Assembly (NCBI GenBank): GCA_937888905.1
Contig: CALATA010000004.1
Span: 372,001 to 436,000, forward strand
DNA: 64,000 bases
Source of the DNA: Terrimonas sp937888905
GTDB taxonomy: Bacteria; Bacteroidota; Bacteroidia; Chitinophagales; Chitinophagaceae
Direction: 5' to 3'
Under the pieces are notes generated by a model that made no database searches, was not told the origin of the DNA, and was given only the letters and a program-made list of their open reading frames with translations. Both the position numbers and the translations under genes were made by a program. Shown in pieces: positions 18,031-26,591 of this stretch (position 1 is its first letter; every line of letters starts with the position of its first letter).

Positions 18031-18060
18031 ACCGTCCCGATATACTGGGACGGTTTTTTA
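18031..18060 (+). terminator. Terminator after the FKBP gene
   Basis: An 8-bp stem ACCGTCCC/GGGACGGT with an 8-base loop is followed by six T. It lies 71 bases after the FKBP stop. Confidence 0.85.
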
Positions 18061-18077
18061 TTTTCCTACCCTGCGAA

Positions 18078-18275
18078 TTGAATTGGCCCCGTTTTTAGTC
18101 CAACATCCAATTTACCCTTGCGAAGACTAACCGCCACCTTATCACCACCAAAAACACCACAAAATCCTGTAGCTAACGAATGCTCCATTTCTATTGAAAA
18201 ACCACGCCTGTTAAGGCAAGTCTGATTACAAAGTCTTATTGACTGTGAAGGGGCAATGTAAGTTGCCCCTTTTTT
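18078..18275 (+). ncRNA. Possible small RNA ending at its own terminator
   Basis: Between the FKBP terminator and the end of folP lie about 200 bases with no plus-strand frame, closed by a strong plus-strand terminator (AAGGGGCAA/TTGCCCCTT, then T-run). Since transcription from the FKBP operon should already have stopped at 18060, this second terminator suggests an independent transcript. Its 5' part ATTGGCCCC (18082-18090) can pair, with one bulged G, to GGGGCAAT (18250-18257), the left arm of the terminator, giving either a closing stem or an antiterminator. TACCCTGC at 18067-18074 is only a poor -7 box. The minus strand also holds a 40-codon frame (18066-18188, starting MEHSLATGFCG) that could instead be the real gene. 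I cannot decide from one sequence. Confidence 0.3.
18248..18275 (+). terminator. Terminator without an obvious plus-strand gene
   Basis: The stem AAGGGGCAA/TTGCCCCTT with a 6-base loop is followed by a run of T on the plus strand. It abuts the end of the convergent folP gene. Confidence 0.8.
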
Positions 18276-19104
18276 ATGCGTGGTTGTATCGTTCGAGCAA
18301 CAACACGCATTCCTGCGCTTCTTTCACATCATGTACACGAAGAACAGCGGCGCCCTTTTGTAAAGCAATTGTGTTGAGGACAGTTGTGCCATTCACGGCT
18401 TCTTCGGCGGTTGTGCCAAGCGTTTTGTAGATGGTTGATTTGCGTGAAAGCCCCGCCAGTAAAGGCATCCCCATAGATGTAAAGACCTCCAGCTTGCGCA
18501 GCAGCTGAAAATTATGATCGATCGTTTTGCCAAATCCAAAGCCCGGATCTATTAGGATATCATGCACGCCTGCTTCGCGCAACTCCACTATTTTCTGCGC
18601 CAGAAAATCAAATACCTCGGTCACTACATTTTCGTATTGCGGTGCCTGCTGCATGTCGCGCGGCGTTCCCTGCATGTGCATTAACACATAAGGTACCTGC
18701 AATTCCGCTACGGTTTTAATCAGTGCTTCATCCATTGAACCCGCGCTGATATCATTCACGATCGAAGCACCAGCTTCTACTGCACGCCCTGCTACCAGCG
18801 CGTGGAAAGTATCGATGGAAATAACAATCTCCGGAAACCGTCTGCTGATCGCTTCGATCGATGGCAACACGCGGGAAAGTTCTTCCTCCGCGCCAAGCCA
18901 GCGGCTTCCCGGGCGCGTGCTTTGCCCACCGATGTCGATTATCGCGGCACCGGACTTTATCATTTGCTCCGCTGTGCGCAATACTTCATCCGTTTCCCCG
19001 TGCCGGCTGCCCTGATAAAACGAATCCGGCGTGGTATTGATGATGCCCATGATCAGCGGCCTGTCAAATGCCAGTAATCTTCCTTTGCAGTTGAGGGTAA
19101 ACAT
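18274..19104 (-). CDS. folP: Dihydropteroate synthase
   Basis: This 276-residue TIM-barrel enzyme joins 4-aminobenzoate to the pterin pyrophosphate in folate synthesis. It shows IMGIINTTPDSFYQG, IDIGGQSTRPGS, ISIDTFHALVAG, VNDISAG, the PYVLMHMQGTP strand, DPGFGFGK and the final RVHDVKEA. The ATG at 19104 (MFTLNCKGRL) is preferred over the upstream frame to 19176, which would run across the promoter. The DUF1599 gene is divergent. Confidence 0.97.
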   Translation of the reverse strand: MFTLNCKGRLLAFDRPLIMGIINTTPDSFYQGSRHGETDEVLRTAEQMIKSGAAIIDIGGQSTRPGSRWLGAEEELSRVLPSIEAISRRFPEIVISIDTFHALVAGRAVEAGASIVNDISAGSMDEALIKTVAELQVPYVLMHMQGTPRDMQQAPQYENVVTEVFDFLAQKIVELREAGVHDILIDPGFGFGKTIDHNFQLLRKLEVFTSMGMPLLAGLSRKSTIYKTLGTTAEEAVNGTTVLNTIALQKGAAVLRVHDVKEAQECVLLLERYNHA

Positions 19105-19128
19105 CGGGATTTGTTTGTTATTTTTGAA

Positions 19129-19136
19129 CGAAGATA
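19129..19136 (-). promoter_or_regulatory. -7-like box of folP
   Basis: TATCTTCG on the minus strand, one mismatch from TANNTTTG, lies 24 bases before the folP ATG. Confidence 0.45.
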
Positions 19137-19200
19137 ACTTTTCGGGAATTGCGGACGTCCGTTTCTCCCACATCATCGCCCGAAGGGCTTTTTAACGAAC

Positions 19201-19740
19201 ATGACAATCACGAATCAGCAATACGAAGCGGTCGTTCACGAATGCAGGGATTTATTTCTGAAGAAAAACAAAGACTACGGCACGGCCTGGCGTGTGCTCC
19301 GTACCATCTCCATCGTTGATCAGATTTACATCAAAGCGCAACGCATCCGCACCTTGCAGGAAAAAACAGAACAACGCATCGGCGATGATATCCCCGGCGA
19401 ATTCCGCGGCATCATCAATTATGCAGTGATCGGGCTTATCCAATTGCAACTGACAGACAACGATCCCGAAGACCTCGATGCGGACACGGTTGCTGCGCTC
19501 TACGAACAAAAAGTAGCAGACACGCAACAACTGATGAACGACAAAAACCATGATTATGGTGAAGCCTGGCGCCAGATGAGCCAGGAGAGTTTTGTAGACC
19601 TGATACTGATGAAACTGCATCGTATGCGGCAGATATTGTCCAACAAAGGCCAGACGCTGGTCAGTGAAGGGCTGGATGCCAATTACCAGGATATTCTCAA
19701 CTACGCGGTGTTTGCCCTGATCCTGCAGGGAGAGAACTAA
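19201..19740 (+). CDS. DUF1599 (Nmad1-like) domain protein
   Basis: A 179-residue soluble protein made of two similar halves. The pattern LFLKKNKDYGTAWR...D.I.IKAQRIRTL near the N-terminus recurs as LMNDKNHDYGEAWR...DLILMKLHRMRQI near residue 115. Each half ends in a LNYAV- or INYAV-type helix. Part of the DUF1599/Nmad1 group is predicted to act in nucleotide or base modification, but this family is common and chromosomal in Bacteroidota, often near folate and DoxX genes, so a housekeeping role is more likely. It begins 24 bases before the DoxX gene's operon partner and is divergent from folP. Confidence 0.8.
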   Translation: MTITNQQYEAVVHECRDLFLKKNKDYGTAWRVLRTISIVDQIYIKAQRIRTLQEKTEQRIGDDIPGEFRGIINYAVIGLIQLQLTDNDPEDLDADTVAALYEQKVADTQQLMNDKNHDYGEAWRQMSQESFVDLILMKLHRMRQILSNKGQTLVSEGLDANYQDILNYAVFALILQGEN

Positions 19741-19763
19741 AGACCGGCCGCATAAAAACTTCG

Positions 19764-20888
19764 ATGATGAAATTGACGACGAACCTTGTAAGGATCATTG
19801 TAGGGGTACTGTTTATTTTCTCCGGATTGGTAAAAGCCAACGACCCGCTGGGCCTGAGCTATAAGATGCAGGAGTTTTTCGAAGTATGGGGCGTGTCCAG
19901 GCTGGATCCCACCACATTAGCCTCCTCCGTAATCATGAATGCATTTGAGATCATCGCGGGTTTTGCACTGCTGCTTGGCTGGCGTATCCGCCTGTTTAGC
20001 TGGCTGCTGCTTGCACTGATTGTTTTCTTTACTTTCCTCACCGGGTATACATTCATCACGGGCAAACCTACCAATTGCGGCTGCTTCGGTGATTGTCTTC
20101 CTATCAGTTCACGCACCTCTTTCCTGAAAGACGTAGCCTTAACCGTACTGATCGCATTTATCTGCTGGCAGCGCAAATACATCCAACCTTTGTTTGCAGC
20201 CAAACTCAACACCATCCTGATGGTGCTGGTGATCATCTTCAGTTTCGGTTTCCAATGGTATACCTTACGCTACCTGCCGGTGGTGGATTGCCTTCCTTAT
20301 AAAAAAGGCAACAACATCACCGATCTGCGCAAAGTACCGGCCAACGCCATACCCGACAGTTCAGTTATTCTTTTTGTTTATAAAAAAGGAAACGAAGAAG
20401 TGCGTTTTACCGCCGAAAACTTCCCCGCCGATTTCAGTGATTCTCTTTATACGTATGTAGACCGCGAAGACAAACTGATCCGCGCGGGCATCAACAATCA
20501 TCCCCCGATCAAAGATTTTGTGCTCAATACGGAAACAGGTGCTGATACAACAGAAGCCATCCTCGCCGAACCACGCGTGGTATTGCTTTTTGTGCAGACC
20601 GCCAAAGACGCTGCTTCCGGCTGGCAGAAAAAATTTGAACCTGTTTACAGAGCTGCTGTGCAATCCAATGTACCCGTGCATCTGGTAACAGGAACAAGAG
20701 CGGATCTGGAAAAGGCCATTCAGGGAACACCGTTGCAAGGCGCCAGTGTATTGACCTGTGACAACACGGCCATACGCACCGCTGCCCGGACCAATCCCTG
20801 CCTGTATGTGGTGGAAAAAGGAACGATCCTCGGAAAATGGGCTGCTCCCAACATGAGTTCGGCCCTTCCGTTACTGGAAAAGAAATAA
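19764..20888 (+). CDS. DoxX/MauE-type membrane protein (BT_3928 family)
   Basis: A 374-residue protein. Four N-terminal helices (LVRIIVGVLFIFSGLVKAND..., IIAGFALLLGWRIRLFSWLL, LIVFFTFLTGYTF) form a DoxX/MauE-like domain with the motif NCGCFGDC after helix 3, a likely redox-active cysteine cluster. A fifth helix and a periplasmic C-terminal domain follow (about 170-374), where the Bacteroidota BT_3928 family has a thioredoxin-like part. A role in envelope disulfide or quinone redox chemistry is inferred. It lies 24 bases after the DUF1599 gene and 26 before the permease, suggesting an operon. Confidence 0.8.
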   Translation: MMKLTTNLVRIIVGVLFIFSGLVKANDPLGLSYKMQEFFEVWGVSRLDPTTLASSVIMNAFEIIAGFALLLGWRIRLFSWLLLALIVFFTFLTGYTFITGKPTNCGCFGDCLPISSRTSFLKDVALTVLIAFICWQRKYIQPLFAAKLNTILMVLVIIFSFGFQWYTLRYLPVVDCLPYKKGNNITDLRKVPANAIPDSSVILFVYKKGNEEVRFTAENFPADFSDSLYTYVDREDKLIRAGINNHPPIKDFVLNTETGADTTEAILAEPRVVLLFVQTAKDAASGWQKKFEPVYRAAVQSNVPVHLVTGTRADLEKAIQGTPLQGASVLTCDNTAIRTAARTNPCLYVVEKGTILGKWAAPNMSSALPLLEKK

Positions 20889-20914
20889 GCTGTTCATTTT
20901 AAAAACTGCATTGC

Positions 20915-21961
20915 TTGGCACGTTACATTCTCCGCAAATTCCTGTACAGCCTGCTCGTTCTGGCAGGCGTGGTATCGCTGGTTTTTTTCCTGTTCCAGGG
21001 ATTCGGCGATCCCTCCAGGCTCGTGATGGGACAAAGCGGCGATGCCGCCACCCAGGCCAGCATCCGCAAAGAACTGTATCTTGATCAGCCGCGGTGGAAA
21101 CAATTTCTCTACTACGTAAATGACGTATCACCCGTCGCTATTCATTCTACAGAAGAAATCAACAGAAAAAAACTCAAAGGTTTTTTTATCGGTGGCGAAA
21201 CCAAACTCGCTTTCAAAGTACCTTATCTGCGCACATCGTATCAAAGCAAGCGCGATGTATGGAGCATTCTCATGCAGGCTTTACCCGGTACTTTATTACT
21301 GGCCGTAGCGGCCATGTTCATCGCCGTGCTGATCGGCATTCCGTTGGGCGTATTGGCCGCAGTCCGGCAGAATACCTGGTGGGATACTACTGCCATTTTC
21401 TCCAGCATCATAGGCATATCGGCGCCCTCATTTTTCATGGGCATTATCATCGCGTATATTTTCGGATTCGTACTCAGCGATTGGACTGGATTGCATATAT
21501 CCGGCAACTGGTTTTATATCGATAATGACGGACATAAGCGACTGAGTTTGCAAAACCTGATACTGCCTGCTATTACCTTAGGCATTCGTCCGCTGGCAAT
21601 CATTACGCAGTTGACGCGAAGTGCCATGCTGGATGTGCTCGATCAGGATTATATCCGTACGGCCTATGCAAAGGGCCTTGGGAAAAAAGTCGTTATCTGG
21701 AAACATGCATTGCGCAATGCGCTCAATCCGGTGATCACAGCCGTAACGGGTTGGTTCGCCGAATTACTGGCAGGCGCATTTTTTGTTGAATATATTTTTG
21801 GCTGGCAAGGTATTGGTAAAGTAACGGTGGATGCGCTGGAAAAACTGGATTATCCCGTAGTAATGGGATCAGTGCTGGTGTCTGCCGCTTTTTTTACGCT
21901 GATAAATATCATGGCCGATATTCTGTACGGTGTGGTTGATCCGCGTGTGAGAGTACGATAA
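20915..21961 (+). CDS. ABC transporter permease, DppB/OppB type, TTG start
   Basis: A 348-residue inner-membrane protein. It begins at TTG (ARYILRKFLYSLLVLAGVVSLVFFLFQ); a stop lies 15 bases upstream in frame, so no ATG is available. After the first helix comes a periplasmic loop (about 35-105) and then five helices with the permease EAA-like loop (DYIRTAYAKGLGKKVVIWKHALRNALNPV) and the terminal VDPRVR. Dipeptide/oligopeptide importers need a second permease (DppC), two ATPases and a binding protein; none is near, so the partners are encoded elsewhere. The next gene starts immediately after the stop. Confidence 0.88.
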   Translation: MARYILRKFLYSLLVLAGVVSLVFFLFQGFGDPSRLVMGQSGDAATQASIRKELYLDQPRWKQFLYYVNDVSPVAIHSTEEINRKKLKGFFIGGETKLAFKVPYLRTSYQSKRDVWSILMQALPGTLLLAVAAMFIAVLIGIPLGVLAAVRQNTWWDTTAIFSSIIGISAPSFFMGIIIAYIFGFVLSDWTGLHISGNWFYIDNDGHKRLSLQNLILPAITLGIRPLAIITQLTRSAMLDVLDQDYIRTAYAKGLGKKVVIWKHALRNALNPVITAVTGWFAELLAGAFFVEYIFGWQGIGKVTVDALEKLDYPVVMGSVLVSAAFFTLINIMADILYGVVDPRVRVR

Positions 21962-24382
21962 ATGCAAGTAATGAACAGGGCAATACAATGTTTCTTCTTC
22001 CTCATAGCTTTCTATAGCAGTCATAGACTACATGCGCAGGACACCGTGCTGCCCGCAGCTGTGGATGCTTATGTAGAAAAAAGCGCAGCCCTTTTTCATA
22101 ATACGCAGATCTACCTGCACACAGACAAAACACAGTATGTTTCCAACGAAAACATCTGGTTTTCGGCTTACCTGCTTCAAACACCTTTTTCGCTCAACGA
22201 TTATACTACGTTGTATGTTTTTCTGTCTCACCGGCAATCGAAGAAAGTGGTGTTGTCGTCACAGTTCGTGATGAGCCAGGGAATGGGGGCAGGGTATCTT
22301 TTTATTCCCGATACATTGGAGACCGGCGATTACCAGTTGGTGGCGTATACCAATATGATTACTCAGGAGCAACATCCGGTTGTATTTCGTCAGTTGATAC
22401 AGTTGCGCAGCAGAAAAACGAGTGCCCACTCGCTTTCATTTGAAAAGGCTGTTGCATGGCCGGCATCAGGCGACAGCTGCCGCCTGATGTTGCGCGTAAC
22501 GAATGAGCATAACTATTATGCCAAAGGCGCCACTGCCCGTTATACCATTCTTGCAGATGAAAAACCTATTGTCAATGGTTCGGTTCTCATCAACTCTTTC
22601 GGCGAATTGCCCATCGCTTTTATGCCCGTGGCCGGCGCCACCCGTTATGAAGTGGAAACTACCATTCAAAAGGATACGCTTGTTTCTTTCAACCGTCAAC
22701 CCATCAACTGGATGCAGCCGCCTGTAAGGATTCGCTGGTACGCAGAAGGAGGGAACCTGTTGAATGAACAACCTGCCAGGCTGTTGTTCGAAGCCCGCGG
22801 AATCGACGGCCGCCCCGTTGCCATTGATGCAAACCTGCTGGCAGACGGACAACCGGCTGGTAAACTCAAAACCGGTACTGATGGTATAGGTGAACTGCGT
22901 TTCACACCATTGTCGGGGAAAGAATACACGGTTTCTGCTACAGGAAGCCGCCCGCTTTTAGCAGATGTTTTTCCGGTGGTGGAGAAAAACGGCTATTCCC
23001 TCCAGGTACACGAAGGCGTGATCAAAGACACTATTCAACTGCGTATTGCCAGCACGGCAGATGCAAAGGTGAAAGTGCTGCTGCACAATTACCGTGATAT
23101 AGAAGGATACTGGTCATTGACAGTAACGAGTAAAGCATTGACGGTAAAAATTCCGCAGAAAGAAATGCCGAAGGGACTTTATACGTTAACGATGTTTGAT
23201 GCCCAGGACCGGCCGGTGGCGGAACGTACCATAATCGTTGGTTATTATCAGCAACCGCAACTCTCCGTGGTTACGGATTCCACTGCTTATCATCATCGCT
23301 CGAAGGTGAAGGTGAAAATCAATGTCACGAATCCGGATGGCAAACCGCAACAAACCTTGTTTTCCGCGGCAACCGTACAGCTCAGACGCATTCAGCCGGG
23401 ATACTTCCAGGATATCGTTCCTTTCAATTATTTCCAGGGCTATATCAATGCCGGCATCATCTCCGCACGGCTTCCGGCCGAGTTAGGGGATGCTGCCACA
23501 CTTGAGAAATTTTTACTCACGCGTTGCTGGACTCGCTATAATTTACCGGAACCAGATATGGCTTTGCGGAATATGGCGCAGGGAAAACAACTCGGTCTTT
23601 CCGGCGTTGTGGAACCGCTTGTTAAAAGAGCAACGTTGCCGGTAGAGCTTTCAGTGATCACCGACAACGGATTGTTTTTTGTGAGCACAGATGATAAAGG
23701 AAAATTTGTGGTGCCGGATGAAATGACCATTCTGGAACCCGACCGAAGGATGGGACTGGTGGTTAACGGCAAGCGGAACGAGGAATATAAAATCATCCTG
23801 CATCACGAGGTGGATTCGCTGGATAAAAATGCAGCACGATTATCCTACACAACGCCCTTTATTCCCGGCGCTGGAACGATAGATCCGGGCACTGAACCAT
23901 TGGGACAAGGCAAAACACTGACAAATGTGATTGTAAAAAGGAGACCCGATATAGGCGTATACCATGGCAAAGACGGCTGTAATGATTACGTGTGCATGTA
24001 CAACGTGCTCAATTGTACCAATCACCCCTATGGAGGTTCGGTACCGGTGAATGGCGGCTCTTATTACCTCAATAACGGCTCAAGCGTTACTTATGTATGC
24101 AAAAGTGCAAAGCAGGAAAATCAGTTTCTGCTCAAGATCGCAGGCCGTTATTATTCCAAACTTTTTTACGTGGCGGATTACGCACAGTTCAGTCCACCCG
24201 AGCCGGAAGTATTGAGCACCATTTATTGGTCCCCGCAATTGATCACGAATGAAAAGGGTGAGGCTGAGCTTAGTTTCTATACAAATGACCTGCCCGGTTC
24301 ATTTACGGTAATAATAGAAGGGGTGAGTCCTGCCGGAGTGGTGAGTGGAAAAGCGGTGTTCAATGTTGGTAAGGAAAAATAA
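21962..24382 (+). CDS. Macroglobulin-like (MG2-type) exported protein with a Cys cluster
   Basis: An 806-residue exported protein. The signal peptide (FFFLIAFYSSHRLHAQ) is followed by an MG2-like domain (TQIYLHTDKTQYVSNENIWFSAYLL), further immunoglobulin-like macroglobulin domains and a carboxypeptidase-regulatory-like part (LPVELSVITDNGLFFVSTDDKGKF). Around residues 673-713 a four-cysteine segment (GCNDYVC, NVLNC, YVC at C673, C678, C685, C713) sits where related Bacteroidota proteins often have a TonB-plug-like piece. The C-terminal GEAELSFYTNDLPGSF is characteristic. No thioester motif is seen. Function is unknown, possibly surface defence or adhesion. ATG 21962 directly follows the permease stop; ATG 21971 is an alternative. 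Confidence 0.75.
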   Translation: MQVMNRAIQCFFFLIAFYSSHRLHAQDTVLPAAVDAYVEKSAALFHNTQIYLHTDKTQYVSNENIWFSAYLLQTPFSLNDYTTLYVFLSHRQSKKVVLSSQFVMSQGMGAGYLFIPDTLETGDYQLVAYTNMITQEQHPVVFRQLIQLRSRKTSAHSLSFEKAVAWPASGDSCRLMLRVTNEHNYYAKGATARYTILADEKPIVNGSVLINSFGELPIAFMPVAGATRYEVETTIQKDTLVSFNRQPINWMQPPVRIRWYAEGGNLLNEQPARLLFEARGIDGRPVAIDANLLADGQPAGKLKTGTDGIGELRFTPLSGKEYTVSATGSRPLLADVFPVVEKNGYSLQVHEGVIKDTIQLRIASTADAKVKVLLHNYRDIEGYWSLTVTSKALTVKIPQKEMPKGLYTLTMFDAQDRPVAERTIIVGYYQQPQLSVVTDSTAYHHRSKVKVKINVTNPDGKPQQTLFSAATVQLRRIQPGYFQDIVPFNYFQGYINAGIISARLPAELGDAATLEKFLLTRCWTRYNLPEPDMALRNMAQGKQLGLSGVVEPLVKRATLPVELSVITDNGLFFVSTDDKGKFVVPDEMTILEPDRRMGLVVNGKRNEEYKIILHHEVDSLDKNAARLSYTTPFIPGAGTIDPGTEPLGQGKTLTNVIVKRRPDIGVYHGKDGCNDYVCMYNVLNCTNHPYGGSVPVNGGSYYLNNGSSVTYVCKSAKQENQFLLKIAGRYYSKLFYVADYAQFSPPEPEVLSTIYWSPQLITNEKGEAELSFYTNDLPGSFTVIIEGVSPAGVVSGKAVFNVGKEK

Positions 24383-24386
24383 GGGA

Positions 24387-24668
24387 TCACTGGATGATCA
24401 CTTCGGTGACCATTTTCCGTCCCATCACTTCATTTACACGGCGGATGATATTTTCCCGCTGATAAAGTAATTCCTGCTTGAGCGGCGCCACAGAGGTGGT
24501 AATGATGAGTTTTCCTCCGAATAACTGCAATTTCTCTGTATACCGGGCGACGGTTTTTCCCATGATTTCCTCCCATACGTCGTGTATCTGCATAGCCTGG
24601 ATATCACCCTTGAGGGGGCTTTTATTCAGGAACAGTTGCATAGCGTCGCCTATAGAGAATTCACCCAT
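24387..24668 (-). CDS. DUF721 / DciA-like protein
   Basis: A 93-residue protein with the DUF721 pattern: MQIHDVWEEIMGKTVARYTEKLQLFGGKLIITTSVAPLKQELLYQ. DciA is the ancestral loader or operator of the replicative helicase in bacteria lacking DnaC, and Bacteroidota carry DUF721 proteins of this length. The link to helicase loading is inferred from family. The gene converges on the macroglobulin-like gene with 4 bases between stops and has a TACTTTTG -7 box 17 bases upstream of its ATG. Confidence 0.75.
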   Translation of the reverse strand: MGEFSIGDAMQLFLNKSPLKGDIQAMQIHDVWEEIMGKTVARYTEKLQLFGGKLIITTSVAPLKQELLYQRENIIRRVNEVMGRKMVTEVIIQ

Positions 24669-24685
24669 GGATAAAAATTGTTTTA

Positions 24686-24693
24686 CAAAAGTA
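24686..24693 (-). promoter_or_regulatory. -7 box of the DUF721 gene
   Basis: TACTTTTG on the minus strand matches TANNTTTG and lies 17 bases before the start codon. Confidence 0.5.
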
Positions 24694-24781
24694 CGAAATC
24701 GGCCCGGGAGGCCCGAGACAGATATTTAGGTTTTTTGAAGCGAAAGAATGCGTTATTTTGCAACTATATAATAATCACCGT

Positions 24782-25471
24782 ATGGCCGACGCTATCATTG
24801 ATCTGCAGCACGTAAATATTTATCAGGGCGATAATCTGATCTTACAGGACGTTAATCTCCGCGTAAATGCGGGAGAATTCGTTTATCTCGTAGGTAAAAC
24901 AGGTTCGGGTAAGTCCAGTTTGCTCAAAACCCTGTACGGTGAACTGCTGCTGAAGGAAGGCGAAGGTACGGTGGCCGGATTTTCGCTCCGCCAGCTCGAT
25001 TGGAAAAAAGTTCCTTTTCTGCGCCGTAAAATGGGCGTGGTTTTCCAGGATTTCCAATTGCTCACAGATCGGAATGTAAACGATAACCTGAAGTTTGTGC
25101 TTCGCGCCACCGGCTGGACCGACGATAAACTGATGGATGAAAAAATTGCCGACGTACTGGATAAGGTCGGACTGAAAGCGAAAGGTTTCAAAATGCCTTT
25201 TGAGCTCAGCGGCGGTGAGCAACAGCGTATCGATATCGCACGTGCATTGCTCAATTCACCCAAACTCATTCTCGCAGACGAACCGACGGGAAACCTCGAT
25301 CCGGAAACCTCCGACGAGATCATGAACCTGTTGTTCCATATATCACGCGATTTCAATACGGCCGTGGTAATGGCAACGCATGACTATATTGTTGTGCAGA
25401 AATTTCCGGCACGCATGATCCGCACCGAACGTGGCCGCGTGATAGACAATGCTACCATAGCCATTGAATAA
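24782..25471 (+). CDS. ftsE: Cell division ATP-binding protein FtsE
   Basis: A 229-residue ABC ATPase with Walker A GKTGSGKSS, the Q-loop FQDFQLL, signature LSGGEQQRIDIARALL, Walker B LILADEPTGNLD and switch His in ATHDY. Spacing and the GEFVYLVGKTGSGKSSLLK start fit FtsE, which with FtsX controls septal peptidoglycan hydrolases. ftsX is not next to it here, which is usual in Bacteroidota. ATG 24782 is chosen over 24758 because a TTATTTTG promoter-like element occupies 24753-24760. The last 20 bases overlap the convergent glycosyltransferase gene. Confidence 0.9.
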   Translation: MADAIIDLQHVNIYQGDNLILQDVNLRVNAGEFVYLVGKTGSGKSSLLKTLYGELLLKEGEGTVAGFSLRQLDWKKVPFLRRKMGVVFQDFQLLTDRNVNDNLKFVLRATGWTDDKLMDEKIADVLDKVGLKAKGFKMPFELSGGEQQRIDIARALLNSPKLILADEPTGNLDPETSDEIMNLLFHISRDFNTAVVMATHDYIVVQKFPARMIRTERGRVIDNATIAIE

Positions 25472-26591
25472 GCGATTTGGCATTCTGATCGTTGTCGTAA
25501 GTATGGGCCAGCAACGATTTGCGCAAACGGATTTCTTCCTCTGAAAAAGGCTGGTGATAAAGCTGTGCAATGATGGCGGCAAAGGCATTGGCATTGGAGC
25601 CGATATGACAGGCCGGTTCCAGCCCCGTTCCTTCTACCATCGGTGCATTCACCACACAATGGCGTCCCTGGAACAATGCATGCAATAATTTGAGACGGAT
25701 ACCCGTAATGTTTTTATTGAAACTGGGGAGCACATGAATATGGGCCTTCCTGACCAGGTCATTCATTTCCGTTTCCGTAGGATCGGAAACAAGACAGGTA
25801 TGCTGACAGAGATGCGCAGCTTTTTGTAAACGTTTCGAAGGTTTTTTACCCGCAATGACCAATGGTACGCGGATCTTGGTAAATACGCGGCACAATAACC
25901 ACAAGGCGGCTTCCTCATTTTCCGGAACAGAAAGATTGCCGTGATAAAGACAAAGATTACCAATTCCTTCTTCACCGGTTACTTCCTGCCAGCTTGGAAA
26001 TGCGGGAATAAACCGCACATTCGGCAACTCATATTTTTGCTGAAGAATAGCTTTATCGGATTCGGTAATGCAGGCGTAAAGCGGTTCATGCGGCAACTTC
26101 TTTGAATATTCCTTCAGCAAATGACTTTCATGGCTGAAATACATTTTCTTCAACGGATTGAAAGACGAGCGCGCGAGTTCCTTGTAATATAGACTTTCTT
26201 CATTATGTACCCGCACGACCACTTTGCGCACAGACAGATCCAGGAACGGAAGAATGCCGGTGCAATGAATGCCTTCTATTAAAATCGGATGCTGATCCTG
26301 TTGAAGATTGTTGATGAGTTTATCGTTGACACGCGAACCGACAATGAAGGGTTGGGAAAAAGAGAAACCTTCTTTCAAAGACTTGCGGTCGTACACGCTG
26401 ATGGATTCGCAGAATTGGTTCAGCTCATTCGGGGTGCCGCGGTCATTGTAGCAGAAATAATGTAGATGAATACCGATTCCCTGTTTATGAAAGGCTTTGA
26501 TCCGGTTGAACATATCAATCGCCCCGCCGTAATCGGCAGGAAACGGCACGTCCAGGCACACAATATGTAGGTAACGTTTCAACGTGGTCAA
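25452..26591 (-). CDS. Glycosyltransferase (GT-B fold)
   Basis: A 379-residue protein. The N-terminus LHIVCLDVPFPADYGGAIDMFNRIKAF is the start of a GT-B acceptor domain. The C-terminal half has LYHGNLSVPENEEAALWLL, a nucleotide-sugar domain strand VPLVIAGKKPSKRL and ...HVLPSFNKNITGIRLKLLHAL, typical of family 4-like enzymes. The sugar and acceptor are unknown; a role in surface glycan or glycolipid synthesis is inferred. Its ATG overlaps the stop of the next glycosyltransferase by four bases (ATGA), so they are translationally coupled. Its 3' end overlaps ftsE by 20 bases. Confidence 0.85.
   Translation of the reverse strand: MTTLKRYLHIVCLDVPFPADYGGAIDMFNRIKAFHKQGIGIHLHYFCYNDRGTPNELNQFCESISVYDRKSLKEGFSFSQPFIVGSRVNDKLINNLQQDQHPILIEGIHCTGILPFLDLSVRKVVVRVHNEESLYYKELARSSFNPLKKMYFSHESHLLKEYSKKLPHEPLYACITESDKAILQQKYELPNVRFIPAFPSWQEVTGEEGIGNLCLYHGNLSVPENEEAALWLLCRVFTKIRVPLVIAGKKPSKRLQKAAHLCQHTCLVSDPTETEMNDLVRKAHIHVLPSFNKNITGIRLKLLHALFQGRHCVVNAPMVEGTGLEPACHIGSNANAFAAIIAQLYHQPFSEEEIRLRKSLLAHTYDNDQNAKSLIQWLW

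Noticed and set aside
19201..19740. Phage base-modification gene (Nmad1)
   Set aside because: The surrounding genes are housekeeping and no phage gene is present; the two-domain DUF1599 form is common in Bacteroidota chromosomes.
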